A DNA stretch of 64,000 bases from Bin25 sp026709415 (GTDB taxonomy: Bacteria > Bacteroidota > Bacteroidia > Flavobacteriales > Flavobacteriaceae): assembly GCA_965200045.1 (NCBI GenBank), contig OZ241330.1, positions 992,001 to 1,056,000 of the forward strand, read 5' to 3'. Shown here piece after piece: positions 57,076 to 64,000 of this stretch. A program made the translations under genes and the position numbers. Within the stretch, counting starts at the first letter, position 1. Each line of letters opens with the position of its first letter. Under the pieces are notes generated by a model. That model saw only the letters and a program-made list of their open reading frames with translations. It did not search any database and was not told the DNA's origin.

Positions 57076-58065
57076 ATGAAAATTGGAATTAATGGTTTTG
57101 GAAGAATTGGTCGACTAGCTTTTCGGTCTGCTATAAAAAAAGGGATTCAGGTGGTTGGCATTAATGATTTACTCGAAGTGAATCATTTGGCTTATCTACT
57201 TCAGTATGACTCAGTTCATGGAAAATTTGATGGAGAAGTCCAAGTCCAAGATGGAAATCTAGTCATCAATGGGACCCCCATTCGCATCACCGCTCATCGT
57301 GATCCCACACAATTAAAATGGAACGAGGTTTCTGCTGATATCGTCCTGGAATGTACAGGAATATTTAGAGATATGGCTTCGGCTTCAAGGCATTTAGAAG
57401 CGGGGGCAAAAAAAGTAGTGATTTCGGCTCCCTCACCAGATGCCCCAATGTTTGTTATGGGGGTCAATCATCAAGAAATTCAAGCCAATCAAACCATCGT
57501 TTCCAATGCTTCATGCACCACCAATTGTTTGGCTCCTATCGCTAAAGTTCTCAACGATGCTTTTGAAATTCAAGAAGGTTTAATGACGACAGTACACGCT
57601 ACGACAGCTACCCAATATACAGTTGATGGCCCTTCTAAAAAGGATTTCCGAAATGGTCGCAGTGCTCTTTTGAATATCATTCCAGCATCGACAGGAGCAG
57701 CGAAAGCAGTGACTAAGGTCATACCAGATTTGGTCGGCAAGTTGACAGGGATGGCCTTTAGAGTCCCAACGGCAAATGTTTCGGTTGTCGATTTAACCGT
57801 GAGACTCGCTCGAGAAACGTCTTACAATCAAATCAAACAATTGATGAAACAACAATCAGAGGGAGAACTCAAGGGGATTTTGGGTTATACAGAAGATGAT
57901 GTGGTGTCACAAGATTTTGTTGGAGATGAACGTACCTCGATATTTGATGCAGGGGCTGGCATCGAACTAAATTCTAAATTTTATAAAATCATCAGTTGGT
58001 ATGATAATGAATATGGTTATTCCAACAAATTATTAGATTTAGCAAAACTGGCTTTTGAAAGTTAA
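57076..58065 (+). CDS. gapA: Glyceraldehyde-3-phosphate dehydrogenase, type I
   Basis: 329 residues. NAD-binding start MKIGINGFGRIGRLAFRSAI, catalytic cysteine in SNASCTTNCLAPIAKVL, the histidine of TVHATTATQYTVDGPSKKDF, NIIPASTGAAKAV, and the end SWYDNEYGYSNKLLDL. Complete. Lies between pfkA and the sugar kinase-like gene with short gaps. Confidence 0.98.
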   Translation: MKIGINGFGRIGRLAFRSAIKKGIQVVGINDLLEVNHLAYLLQYDSVHGKFDGEVQVQDGNLVINGTPIRITAHRDPTQLKWNEVSADIVLECTGIFRDMASASRHLEAGAKKVVISAPSPDAPMFVMGVNHQEIQANQTIVSNASCTTNCLAPIAKVLNDAFEIQEGLMTTVHATTATQYTVDGPSKKDFRNGRSALLNIIPASTGAAKAVTKVIPDLVGKLTGMAFRVPTANVSVVDLTVRLARETSYNQIKQLMKQQSEGELKGILGYTEDDVVSQDFVGDERTSIFDAGAGIELNSKFYKIISWYDNEYGYSNKLLDLAKLAFES

Positions 58066-58074
58066 ATTATAAAC

Positions 58075-58932
58075 ATGTTTTTTATTGCAGATAGCGGTTC
58101 TACTAAAACAGATTGGATCGCTATAGACAATACGGGGAAGGTATTGTTGACCACCCAAACGCATGGTCTCAATGCCTCTATTTTAGAGGAAGAAATTCTC
58201 GATCAGAGAATAAAACAGAACCCACAACTCATCCAACTTCAAAGCCAAGTAAAAAAAATTTACTTCTATGGTGCTGGTCTGGGGGTCAAAACAGCCGCTC
58301 AAAGCATGGAAAAAGTTTTAAGCCAGATATTTATCAATAGTTCATTTTTGATACGAGAAGATACCTATGCGGCTGTCTATGCCACCATAACCCCATCCCA
58401 ACCGGCCATTATATGTATTTTAGGAACAGGATCGAACTGTTCTTATTATGATGGAAAAAATGTCGAACAAAGAGTCAGATCGTTAGGGTATATCATCATG
58501 GATGAAGCCAGCGGAAATTTTTATGGCAAACAACTCATCAGAAGTTATTATTTCAATGAACTTTCTAAAGGAATGAAAGCTAAGTTTGAAAGTCAGTACG
58601 ATATGAGAAATGAAGTGATCAATAAAAATTTATACGAAAATGAAAATCCGAATACTTATCTAGCTAAAGTTGGAAAATTTGTTATTGAGAATAAAGAAGA
58701 ACCACTTTTTCAAAAAATTATTTTTGAAGGACTTAATCGGTTCATTGAACACCAAATTTTCCAATTTGAAAATTGTAAAGAAGTCCCAATTCATTTTATT
58801 GGCTCGGTGGCCTTTTACTTAAAAAAAGAAGTAGAAAAGGCCCTAGATTCGTATGGGTTGACATTGGGACGAATTGTTAAAAGACCAATCGACAGATTGG
58901 TGGAGTATCACAAATTATTTTTATCAGAATAA
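58075..58932 (+). CDS. BadF/BadG-type ATPase, N-acetylglucosamine kinase-like
   Basis: 285 residues of the ASKHA superfamily. The phosphate-1 motif IADSGSTKTDWIAIDNTG opens the protein. FYGAGLGVKTAAQSME, IICILGTGSNCSYYDG (phosphate 2) and LGYIIMDEASGNFYGKQLIR follow, then HFIGSVAFYLKKEVEKALDS (adenosine motif). Related Bacteroidota proteins are annotated as GlcNAc kinases, which would feed amino sugars into glycolysis or wall synthesis. It is nine bases after gapA, so probably in the same operon. The substrate is inferred. Confidence 0.85.
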   Translation: MFFIADSGSTKTDWIAIDNTGKVLLTTQTHGLNASILEEEILDQRIKQNPQLIQLQSQVKKIYFYGAGLGVKTAAQSMEKVLSQIFINSSFLIREDTYAAVYATITPSQPAIICILGTGSNCSYYDGKNVEQRVRSLGYIIMDEASGNFYGKQLIRSYYFNELSKGMKAKFESQYDMRNEVINKNLYENENPNTYLAKVGKFVIENKEEPLFQKIIFEGLNRFIEHQIFQFENCKEVPIHFIGSVAFYLKKEVEKALDSYGLTLGRIVKRPIDRLVEYHKLFLSE

Positions 58933-58946
58933 CCTCAAAATGGGGA

Positions 58947-59333
58947 CTATGTATCTTTGACGGCAATCATTGAAATTTCAATTTTTGCATTTTTGGGTAG
59001 GGTTTTCACTGCAACGGTTTCTCGAACGGGTGGCGTTGTATTTTCAAAATATTGAGCATAAATTCGATTGACCGCTTGAAAGTCATCCATGGTTTCTAAA
59101 TAAATGACTGATTTAACCACATGTGAAAACGACAGGTTGCCAGCTTTTAAGATTTCATTGAGATGATTCATCACCAAATGAGTTTGATCTGCAATAGACC
59201 CATCGAGTAATTCCCCAGTTTCTATGTCTATGGGAATTTGTCCAGCCGTGTAAAGGGTGTTACCGATTCGAATCCCTTGACGATAGGGCCCAATGGGTTC
59301 TGGGGCTTTGGGTGTAAATAAAACTTTTTTCAT
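58947..59333 (-). CDS. ridA: RidA family reactive-intermediate deaminase
   Basis: 128 residues. Seen: KAPEPIGPYRQGIRIGNTLY, TAGQIPIDIETGELLDGS, NLSFSHVVKSVIYLETMDDF, and PPVRETVAVKTLPKNAKIEI with the arginine that binds the substrate carboxylate. RidA hydrolyses enamine/imine by-products of PLP enzymes. It lies two bases after lptD on the same strand, as in other Bacteroidota. Confidence 0.96.
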   Translation of the reverse strand: MKKVLFTPKAPEPIGPYRQGIRIGNTLYTAGQIPIDIETGELLDGSIADQTHLVMNHLNEILKAGNLSFSHVVKSVIYLETMDDFQAVNRIYAQYFENTTPPVRETVAVKTLPKNAKIEISMIAVKDT

Positions 59334-59335
59334 AT

Positions 59336-62011
59336 TTAAAATCTTCGATCAGGTTCTCTTCGTTTTTCATATTTGATATCTTTTAATAATCCAGATTTAA
59401 TACCGATAAAAAAATACCAGGATGCTCGGTCACTGAATGGGACCCAGTCAAAATTCAAACGCCAACTATCTAAATCTCTTTCAAACCGGAATTGAGTATA
59501 GGTGAACCCTTTTCCTTCAAAATCATAACCAGAGGAGATGCCAACTTGCCATTTGGGTGTTAAATTAACATTGCCAGAAAACATCAACGAATTATTAGAA
59601 ATTCTTCGTTGTCTCGTAGAATTGAGATAGGTTAAGGTATAGGCTATTCGTAAATCCCACGGAATGCGAGCACGATAAGAAGGATATTTCGGTGCTTCTT
59701 GTCCATCATCTTGGGAAAAGTTCCGATTCGTAAAATCCTGGGATCGCCCAAATAAATCATCGGATCTACCTCCACCAAAAGCACTCTCCTGCTGAGAACT
59801 GTCCAGTTGATCTAGGTCAGATGCTTGGGTATCTGTATCTCTATTGGATTTGAAAAAATCACTACTGATATTAAAATCAAAATTGGCATTGAGACTGGTT
59901 AGTCGCAATAGGCCTCCGCCCTCATTGAGGTTAAATTCAGGGATACGCACATTATTTTCATCAAGAGCATAGGGATCAAATGTAGCTCCTAAATTCATGC
60001 CCAGTTTGTTTTGAATCATATCAAATCCAGCCGTCATTCGGATGGGAGCTAGTTTAAATTCTTCAGCATTAAAATTATACGATGTCGAAATGTTTAGATT
60101 TTTTATCAAGGTGATTTTTTTGGGTTCTGTGGCGGTTGAATCCCGATCCCGTACTTTGGCTTCAAATAAATTACTGATGGATATATTCATTGAATTAGAT
60201 TTGGACCGAGAAGGAGCTCCAAATAGTCCTCCTTCAAACCGTGTATAATCAGCGGTATTTCCATTAGCATCAATAATGTAGGTGTCATAATAACGTTCCG
60301 AACTAGGACGTTGAGAATAAGAGATCGATGGTCTCATGGTATGCCGGATGGATTGAATTTTTTTATCCAATCCAAAATTGACTGTTCCATAAATGGTCGT
60401 TCCGACACTAGCTGATATATTATAACTAGTAAATCGATCAAATCCAGAAATAGTGTCTTTAATAGCAGCATTTTCGGCAATATCAAAATCTTGATATCGA
60501 ATCGTTGTGGGTGTCCACACTTCTTTAATATTGGAGCCCACTGTAACACTCAGATACTTTAATACTTTAAAATTAGTGGATATCGGTACGGTGTGGGTGG
60601 CACCATAACGCGCATCATCAAACATTCCTTTCTTAAACATTTTGTCTTCATCGGTAATTATTCGGTTTTCAAATTTTGTGCTGTATTGAAAATTGATGTT
60701 TTGTAAAATACCACTTTTAGAACCTGTTCGAGGGGCAAAAGGAAAAATTCTTTCCAAATTACCTTGGAAAGAGGGTAGTGTTAAATTGACTCGCATCGAA
60801 CGTGAATTTTGAGATAAGTTAGCATTGAATGAGAGATTAACACGGGGGTAAGCTGGAAAAGTTTTGGTATAAGCAATCGAAGAACTCAAATCATTATTGA
60901 GAAAGTTTGGCGAATTGAGTTGGTTCAATGATTCCCTGAAATAATTACTACTTCCAAAATTGACCGAAGCAGAAAAATTGGAACTTGGATTTGATTTTCG
61001 ATCTTTTCTGTGGGACCATCGAACATTAAACACACTCGACTTGGAATAATTAGGAAACCCTCTTTCTTCAGAAATATTTTTTTCATAACGAAATGAAAAG
61101 TTCCCAGAAAATTTATATCGCTTGATATATTGGGTATTCGTTCTTATTCCAAAACTTCCATTGGTATAATAATCTCCTGTTAAGGTCAAGTCATAATAAT
61201 CGGATAGAGCGAAATGATAACCGCCGTTTTGAATATGAAATCCTTGATTGACACTTTCACCAATCGATGGAAATAAAAACCCCGATTCCTGACTGGTTTG
61301 GGTAGGAAAATAGGCAAAGGGGACCATGAGAGGTGTTGGAATATCTGCAACAATCATATTGGCAAATCCAGTAATGATCTGTTTGCCTGGAATGACTTTG
61401 GCTTTACGAACTCTAAAGTAATAATCTAGTCCTTCCGTTAGATTTCCCAAAACTTGACCAGCTGTAGACACTCTGGCATCTCTGAGATAAAAAATAGAAT
61501 CGTTTTCTTTTTTGGTTAGCCTAGCAAACACATCCATTCCATTTTGACCTGATTTAGAATTCCATATCAAGGCTTTTTCTGTGTCGAAATTGTATCGAAT
61601 CGAATCGGGATAAATCAAATTATCAGCTTGTTTAAATGATGGGGCTTGCACCAAATTTCCAGCGGAGTCAGGAATTCTTCCGGCATAGACCTCATTGAGT
61701 TTAAAATCCATGACGATGATCCCGGCTTTGAGTTCGGTATCTTGATAATACAATTCGGCTTGATCATACAGATATAGTTTATTATGAATCCGATCGATTT
61801 GCACAGATTCTTTAGCCGAATAATCGATTTGGTCAGCAATCAGAGGTGTTGGCTGTTCCTCTTGGACTATTGGAATGGTATCGTTAGTTACTGGAGGGAT
61901 GGTATCTTGTTGTATTTCTAAAGAGATATAAAAAATTTTTCCATTAGCCGTTGCTGCCAGTGGAAAAACAATTAGGGCAAATGCCAATAAAATATTATGT
62001 CGATTCAGCAA
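59336..62011 (-). CDS. lptD: LptD-like outer-membrane LPS assembly protein
   Basis: 891 residues. A signal peptide (NILLAFALIVFPLAATANG), then an OstA-type N-terminal part: IADQIDYSAKESVQIDRIHN, LYDQAELYYQDTELKAGIIV, and ADNLIYPDSIRYNFDTEKAL. PTPLMVPFAYFPTQTSQESG is the typical LptD motif at the entry of the barrel. The remainder is a long beta-barrel rich in aromatic alternating residues. It inserts LPS into the outer leaflet. The start appears to be TTG at 62011 since no ATG precedes the signal sequence. It is divergent from the amidase gene and followed by ridA. Confidence 0.88.
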   Translation of the reverse strand: MLNRHNILLAFALIVFPLAATANGKIFYISLEIQQDTIPPVTNDTIPIVQEEQPTPLIADQIDYSAKESVQIDRIHNKLYLYDQAELYYQDTELKAGIIVMDFKLNEVYAGRIPDSAGNLVQAPSFKQADNLIYPDSIRYNFDTEKALIWNSKSGQNGMDVFARLTKKENDSIFYLRDARVSTAGQVLGNLTEGLDYYFRVRKAKVIPGKQIITGFANMIVADIPTPLMVPFAYFPTQTSQESGFLFPSIGESVNQGFHIQNGGYHFALSDYYDLTLTGDYYTNGSFGIRTNTQYIKRYKFSGNFSFRYEKNISEERGFPNYSKSSVFNVRWSHRKDRKSNPSSNFSASVNFGSSNYFRESLNQLNSPNFLNNDLSSSIAYTKTFPAYPRVNLSFNANLSQNSRSMRVNLTLPSFQGNLERIFPFAPRTGSKSGILQNINFQYSTKFENRIITDEDKMFKKGMFDDARYGATHTVPISTNFKVLKYLSVTVGSNIKEVWTPTTIRYQDFDIAENAAIKDTISGFDRFTSYNISASVGTTIYGTVNFGLDKKIQSIRHTMRPSISYSQRPSSERYYDTYIIDANGNTADYTRFEGGLFGAPSRSKSNSMNISISNLFEAKVRDRDSTATEPKKITLIKNLNISTSYNFNAEEFKLAPIRMTAGFDMIQNKLGMNLGATFDPYALDENNVRIPEFNLNEGGGLLRLTSLNANFDFNISSDFFKSNRDTDTQASDLDQLDSSQQESAFGGGRSDDLFGRSQDFTNRNFSQDDGQEAPKYPSYRARIPWDLRIAYTLTYLNSTRQRRISNNSLMFSGNVNLTPKWQVGISSGYDFEGKGFTYTQFRFERDLDSWRLNFDWVPFSDRASWYFFIGIKSGLLKDIKYEKRREPDRRF

Positions 62012-62071
62012 ATTATCTTTGGTTGTAGTCGTATATGAACATCTGAATTATGGGCAATAAAATTAAGGATT

Positions 62072-62079
62072 AATTTTGC
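62072..62079 (+). promoter_or_regulatory. Predicted -7 box of the amidase gene
   Basis: TAATTTTG, a perfect TAnnTTTG, 17 bases before the start codon at 62096. The -33 element is weak. The leader would be about ten bases long. Confidence 0.45.
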
Positions 62080-62095
62080 CTAGAATAAACAGTCA

Positions 62096-63211
62096 ATGGA
62101 TAATCTAAATCGTATGAAATCAGTGATTCTTGGATTGGGTCTTGTTTTGCTCTTATCGAAACCCAATAGCTTAGTTGCTCAAATTTCTAATGATGATTCA
62201 TTTGTGGTGGTCATCGACCCTGGACATGGAGGAAAAGACCCAGGAGCAATGGCTTTTGGAGCCAAAGAAAAAGATTTGGTTCTTTCTATGAGTAAAAAAA
62301 TAGCTACAGAATTAAAAAATCATGAGGGTATTCAGGTGATTTTAACACGCCACACCGATAAGTTCATCGAATTATGGCGCAGAGCTCAAATTGCCAATGA
62401 AATAAAAAGATCAGATAATAAAGCAGGCGCGGATTTATTTATTTCTGTGCATTGTGATGCCATTCGAAATCCAAGTATTCAGGGAGCTCATGCTTTTGTT
62501 ATGGGGACTCACGTCAGTAAAAGAAACTACGAAGTTGCAAAGCACGAAAATTCGGTTGTTTTTTTAGAAGATGGATATGAAGAAAATTATCCCGGATTTA
62601 ATCCGAATGATCCTCAAACGGTTATTGCTCTATTTGATGTTCAACAAGATTACCTCAACAAAAGCATCAGGGCAGCAAAATTCATTCACGACCGCATTGA
62701 ATTTGATTTAAAGAGAAAAGTTAGAAACATCAAACAAGCCGGATTTCTAGTTCTTCATCAAACGAATGTTCCCAGTGTTTTATTTGAAGCCGGATTTTTA
62801 ACCAACTCTAATGATGCTAGCTATTTAAAGTCGGTCAAAGGTCAAAAAGAAATTGCCAAAGCGGTTGCTGATGCGATTGTGGATTACCGTGATTGGGTCA
62901 ATAGCAACACATTAGTTCCAGAAGATGATCTTCGTCTTAATACGGCTGAAATTGAAGATTATTCAAAAGGAGAGAGTTATCGAATTCAACTCGTTGTATC
63001 GAATGTGGATAGAAGTCCTTATGACTCGTATTTTAAAGAACTGTCTCCCATATCCAAAGAATCGTATAATCATTTGATTAGGTATTATTATGGAATGACT
63101 CGATCTTTAGACCAAGCTAAACGATATAAAAACGATGCGATTTCAAGAGGCTTTAAAGGGGCAGGAATTGTTAAATTTATTGACGGAAAACGAACCAATG
63201 AATGGCAATAA
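62096..63211 (+). CDS. N-acetylmuramoyl-L-alanine amidase (Amidase_3) with SPOR-like tail
   Basis: 371 residues. A signal peptide (GLGLVLLLSKPNSLVAQ) is followed by the amidase domain with the zinc residues in VVVIDPGHGGKDPGAMAFGA and LFISVHCDAIRNPS, the catalytic glutamate in PSVLFEAGFLTNSNDASYLK and the QTNVPSVL segment before it. The last 75 residues (SYRIQLVVSNVDRSPYDSYF, then GAGIVKFIDG) look like a SPOR peptidoglycan-binding domain. It cleaves peptide stems during daughter-cell separation. Divergent from lptD, a common Bacteroidota arrangement. Confidence 0.93.
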   Translation: MDNLNRMKSVILGLGLVLLLSKPNSLVAQISNDDSFVVVIDPGHGGKDPGAMAFGAKEKDLVLSMSKKIATELKNHEGIQVILTRHTDKFIELWRRAQIANEIKRSDNKAGADLFISVHCDAIRNPSIQGAHAFVMGTHVSKRNYEVAKHENSVVFLEDGYEENYPGFNPNDPQTVIALFDVQQDYLNKSIRAAKFIHDRIEFDLKRKVRNIKQAGFLVLHQTNVPSVLFEAGFLTNSNDASYLKSVKGQKEIAKAVADAIVDYRDWVNSNTLVPEDDLRLNTAEIEDYSKGESYRIQLVVSNVDRSPYDSYFKELSPISKESYNHLIRYYYGMTRSLDQAKRYKNDAISRGFKGAGIVKFIDGKRTNEWQ

Positions 63212-63429
63212 GTTCCTAACACTTGAATTAAAACATGTTTTGAATTTCCGTGCAACTATAGTTCAACATTTTATCTTTTCTTAACTTTTGATCTTATCGT
63301 ATTATCTGCGACTGAACTGTGCCCTATGGTCTGGGCAGTTATTGTCCAGATGAACTACCTATAACTTGTGTTTTCGTCTGGAGTTTAGGGTCTAAAAAAG
63401 CTTTGGAAGATTCAATTCACGAAAACGAC
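63212..63429. other. Short spacer after the amidase gene
   Basis: About 220 bases. In other Bacteroidota an MCE/MlaD-type gene often follows the amidase, but here I see no coding sequence, only the accessory coiled-coil gene that begins on the opposite strand. Confidence 0.4.
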
Positions 63430-64000
63430 TCAATCTTTTTTGTTTCTATTATTGGGTTTTTGATTTGGATCGGTATCTTCCCCTTCATCATCTCCTTTGT
63501 CGGAATCTTTTCCCACATCTTTTTCTAGTTTTTTAATCTGAAGGTTTTGTATTTTCAATGTGTTCTCGTGCTCTTTTTTTTCTCTCAACTCTCTCTCTTC
63601 CTCTCTCTTTCTTTCTCTAAGCTCTTTCTCTTTTTCTCTCTGTTCTCTCTCTTCCTCTCTCTTTCTTTCTCTAAGCTCTTTCTCTTTTTCTCTCTGTTCT
63701 CTCTCTTCTTCTCTCTTTCTTTCTCTGAGCTCTTTCTCTTTTTCTCTCTGTTTTCTCTCTTCCTCTCTCTTTCTTTCTCTGAGCTCTTTCTCTTTTTCTC
63801 TCTGTTTTCTCTCTTCCTCTCTCTTTCTTTCTCTGAGCTCTTTCTCTTTTTCTCTCAACTCTTTCTCTTTTTCTCTCTGCTCTCTTGCATCAGCTATTTT
63901 GCTTGCTTTTTGAGAGAGAAAAAACCGATAGATAAGCCAAGAGATACCAAAAATACCAAGCCCTCCTGTAATCCAAGGGTTCACTTCTTCTATAAATGTC
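63430..64000 (-). CDS. Membrane-anchored coiled-coil protein with 54-bp tandem repeats, 5' end uncertain
   Basis: On the minus strand, from GTG 63984 or further upstream (the frame stays open to base 64000): VNPWITGGLGIFGISWLIYR forms one membrane helix, then FFLSQKASKIADAR, and five near-identical 18-residue repeats (EKEKELRERKREEERKQR) at about 63588-63862. The tail is QIKKLEKDVGKDSDKGDDEG and ends DPNQKPNNRNKKD. The repeats should form a long charged single helix or coiled coil. Unknown family. Decayed relatives: 53686-53893, which lacks the repeat block, and the tail piece at 42440-42520. Confidence 0.7.
   Translation of the reverse strand, partial: TFIEEVNPWITGGLGIFGISWLIYRFFLSQKASKIADAREQREKEKELREKEKELRERKREEERKQREKEKELRERKREEERKQREKEKELRERKREEEREQREKEKELRERKREEEREQREKEKELRERKREEERELREKKEHENTLKIQNLQIKKLEKDVGKDSDKGDDEGEDTDPNQKPNNRNKKD
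63588..63862 (-). repeat. 54-bp tandem repeat, about five units
   Basis: Each unit encodes EKEKELRERKREEER plus three variable residues (KQR, EQR or ELR). The units are almost identical in DNA sequence, so unit number can change by slippage or recombination without losing the frame. Confidence 0.9.

Noticed and set aside
63560..63913. Open frame of 117 codons on the plus strand, rich in serine, leucine and phenylalanine
   Set aside because: It is the opposite-strand shadow of the coiled-coil repeat gene; the repeat has no stop in several frames.
1..64000. tRNA or rRNA genes
   Set aside because: I saw no TTCGAATC-type arm with a matching acceptor stem and no rRNA-like sequence.

Overview
The window is chromosomal DNA from a member of the Bacteroidota. 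The evidence is the S10-spc-alpha ribosomal block with a 288-residue RpoD-type primary sigma factor, several promoters of the Bacteroidota type (TAnnTTTG -7 box), start sites without clear Shine-Dalgarno sequences, a TonB-dependent receptor with an N-terminal carboxypeptidase-regulatory-like domain, an LptD-type outer-membrane protein next to an amidase, and menaquinone genes. Core genes are all intact. They are separated by accessory blocks full of decayed insertion sequences (IS5-like, IS30, ISL3, IS1595, possible IS21 ends) and pseudogenes. This mix suggests a lineage with relaxed selection, perhaps host-associated; that is inference. No tRNA, rRNA or CRISPR array was seen.

Layout. 1-2.7 kb (minus): ubiE/menG (cut by the window edge), rarA and rlmB. 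2.9-19.7 kb (plus): one continuous translation operon, rpsL-rpsG-fusA-S10-spc-secY-infA-rpmJ-rpsM-rpsK-rpsD-rpoA-rplQ, with gaps of a few bases or overlaps. 19.7-36.0 kb: a 16-kb accessory block lying between rplQ and carA. It holds a frameshifted ImmA/IrrE gene plus DUF4411 gene, a Panacea-domain gene plus small membrane protein, a truncated GH32 hydrolase with an intact sugar transporter, an IS5-like element, a TonB receptor, two inverted ISL3 remnants, an intact P-loop ATPase flanked by direct repeats, and an IS30 remnant. 36.0-38.5 kb: carA and eno. 38.5-42.3 kb (minus): a two-gene module, TrlF-type PHP/ATPase (frameshifted) and an AlbA_2/HATPase protein, a candidate defence system. 42.3-45.7 kb: two decayed paralogues of the ATPase and other relics. 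45.7-46.6 kb: rpoD.

47.6-50.8 kb (minus): a large surface lipoprotein built of tandem Cache-like domains. It is split by a one-base shift inside a run of eight G, where seven G would give one continuous protein of about 1057 residues with six Cache units. This is the most notable candidate in the window, as a phase-variable, receptor-like lipoprotein without any visible signalling domain. An intact IS1595 element sits just upstream of it. 52.5 kb: an isochorismate synthase (menaquinone route, as for ubiE). 54.1-55.9 kb: decayed IS5-like copies. 56.0-58.9 kb: pfkA, gapA and a GlcNAc-kinase-like gene, probably one glycolysis/sugar operon. 58.9-62.0 kb (minus): ridA and lptD. 62.1-63.2 kb: a cell-wall amidase. 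The right edge carries a membrane-anchored coiled-coil gene with a 54-bp tandem repeat; relics of the same family lie at 42.4 and 53.7 kb.

Two patterns recur. First, several small gene families have one intact copy and one or more decayed ones (ATPase, coiled-coil protein, 46-residue and 53-residue proteins). Second, a short dispersed repeat (GGGAACTATATACTCTA-type) marks the borders of such genes. Together they suggest that orphan genes were copied and moved as cassettes before decaying.
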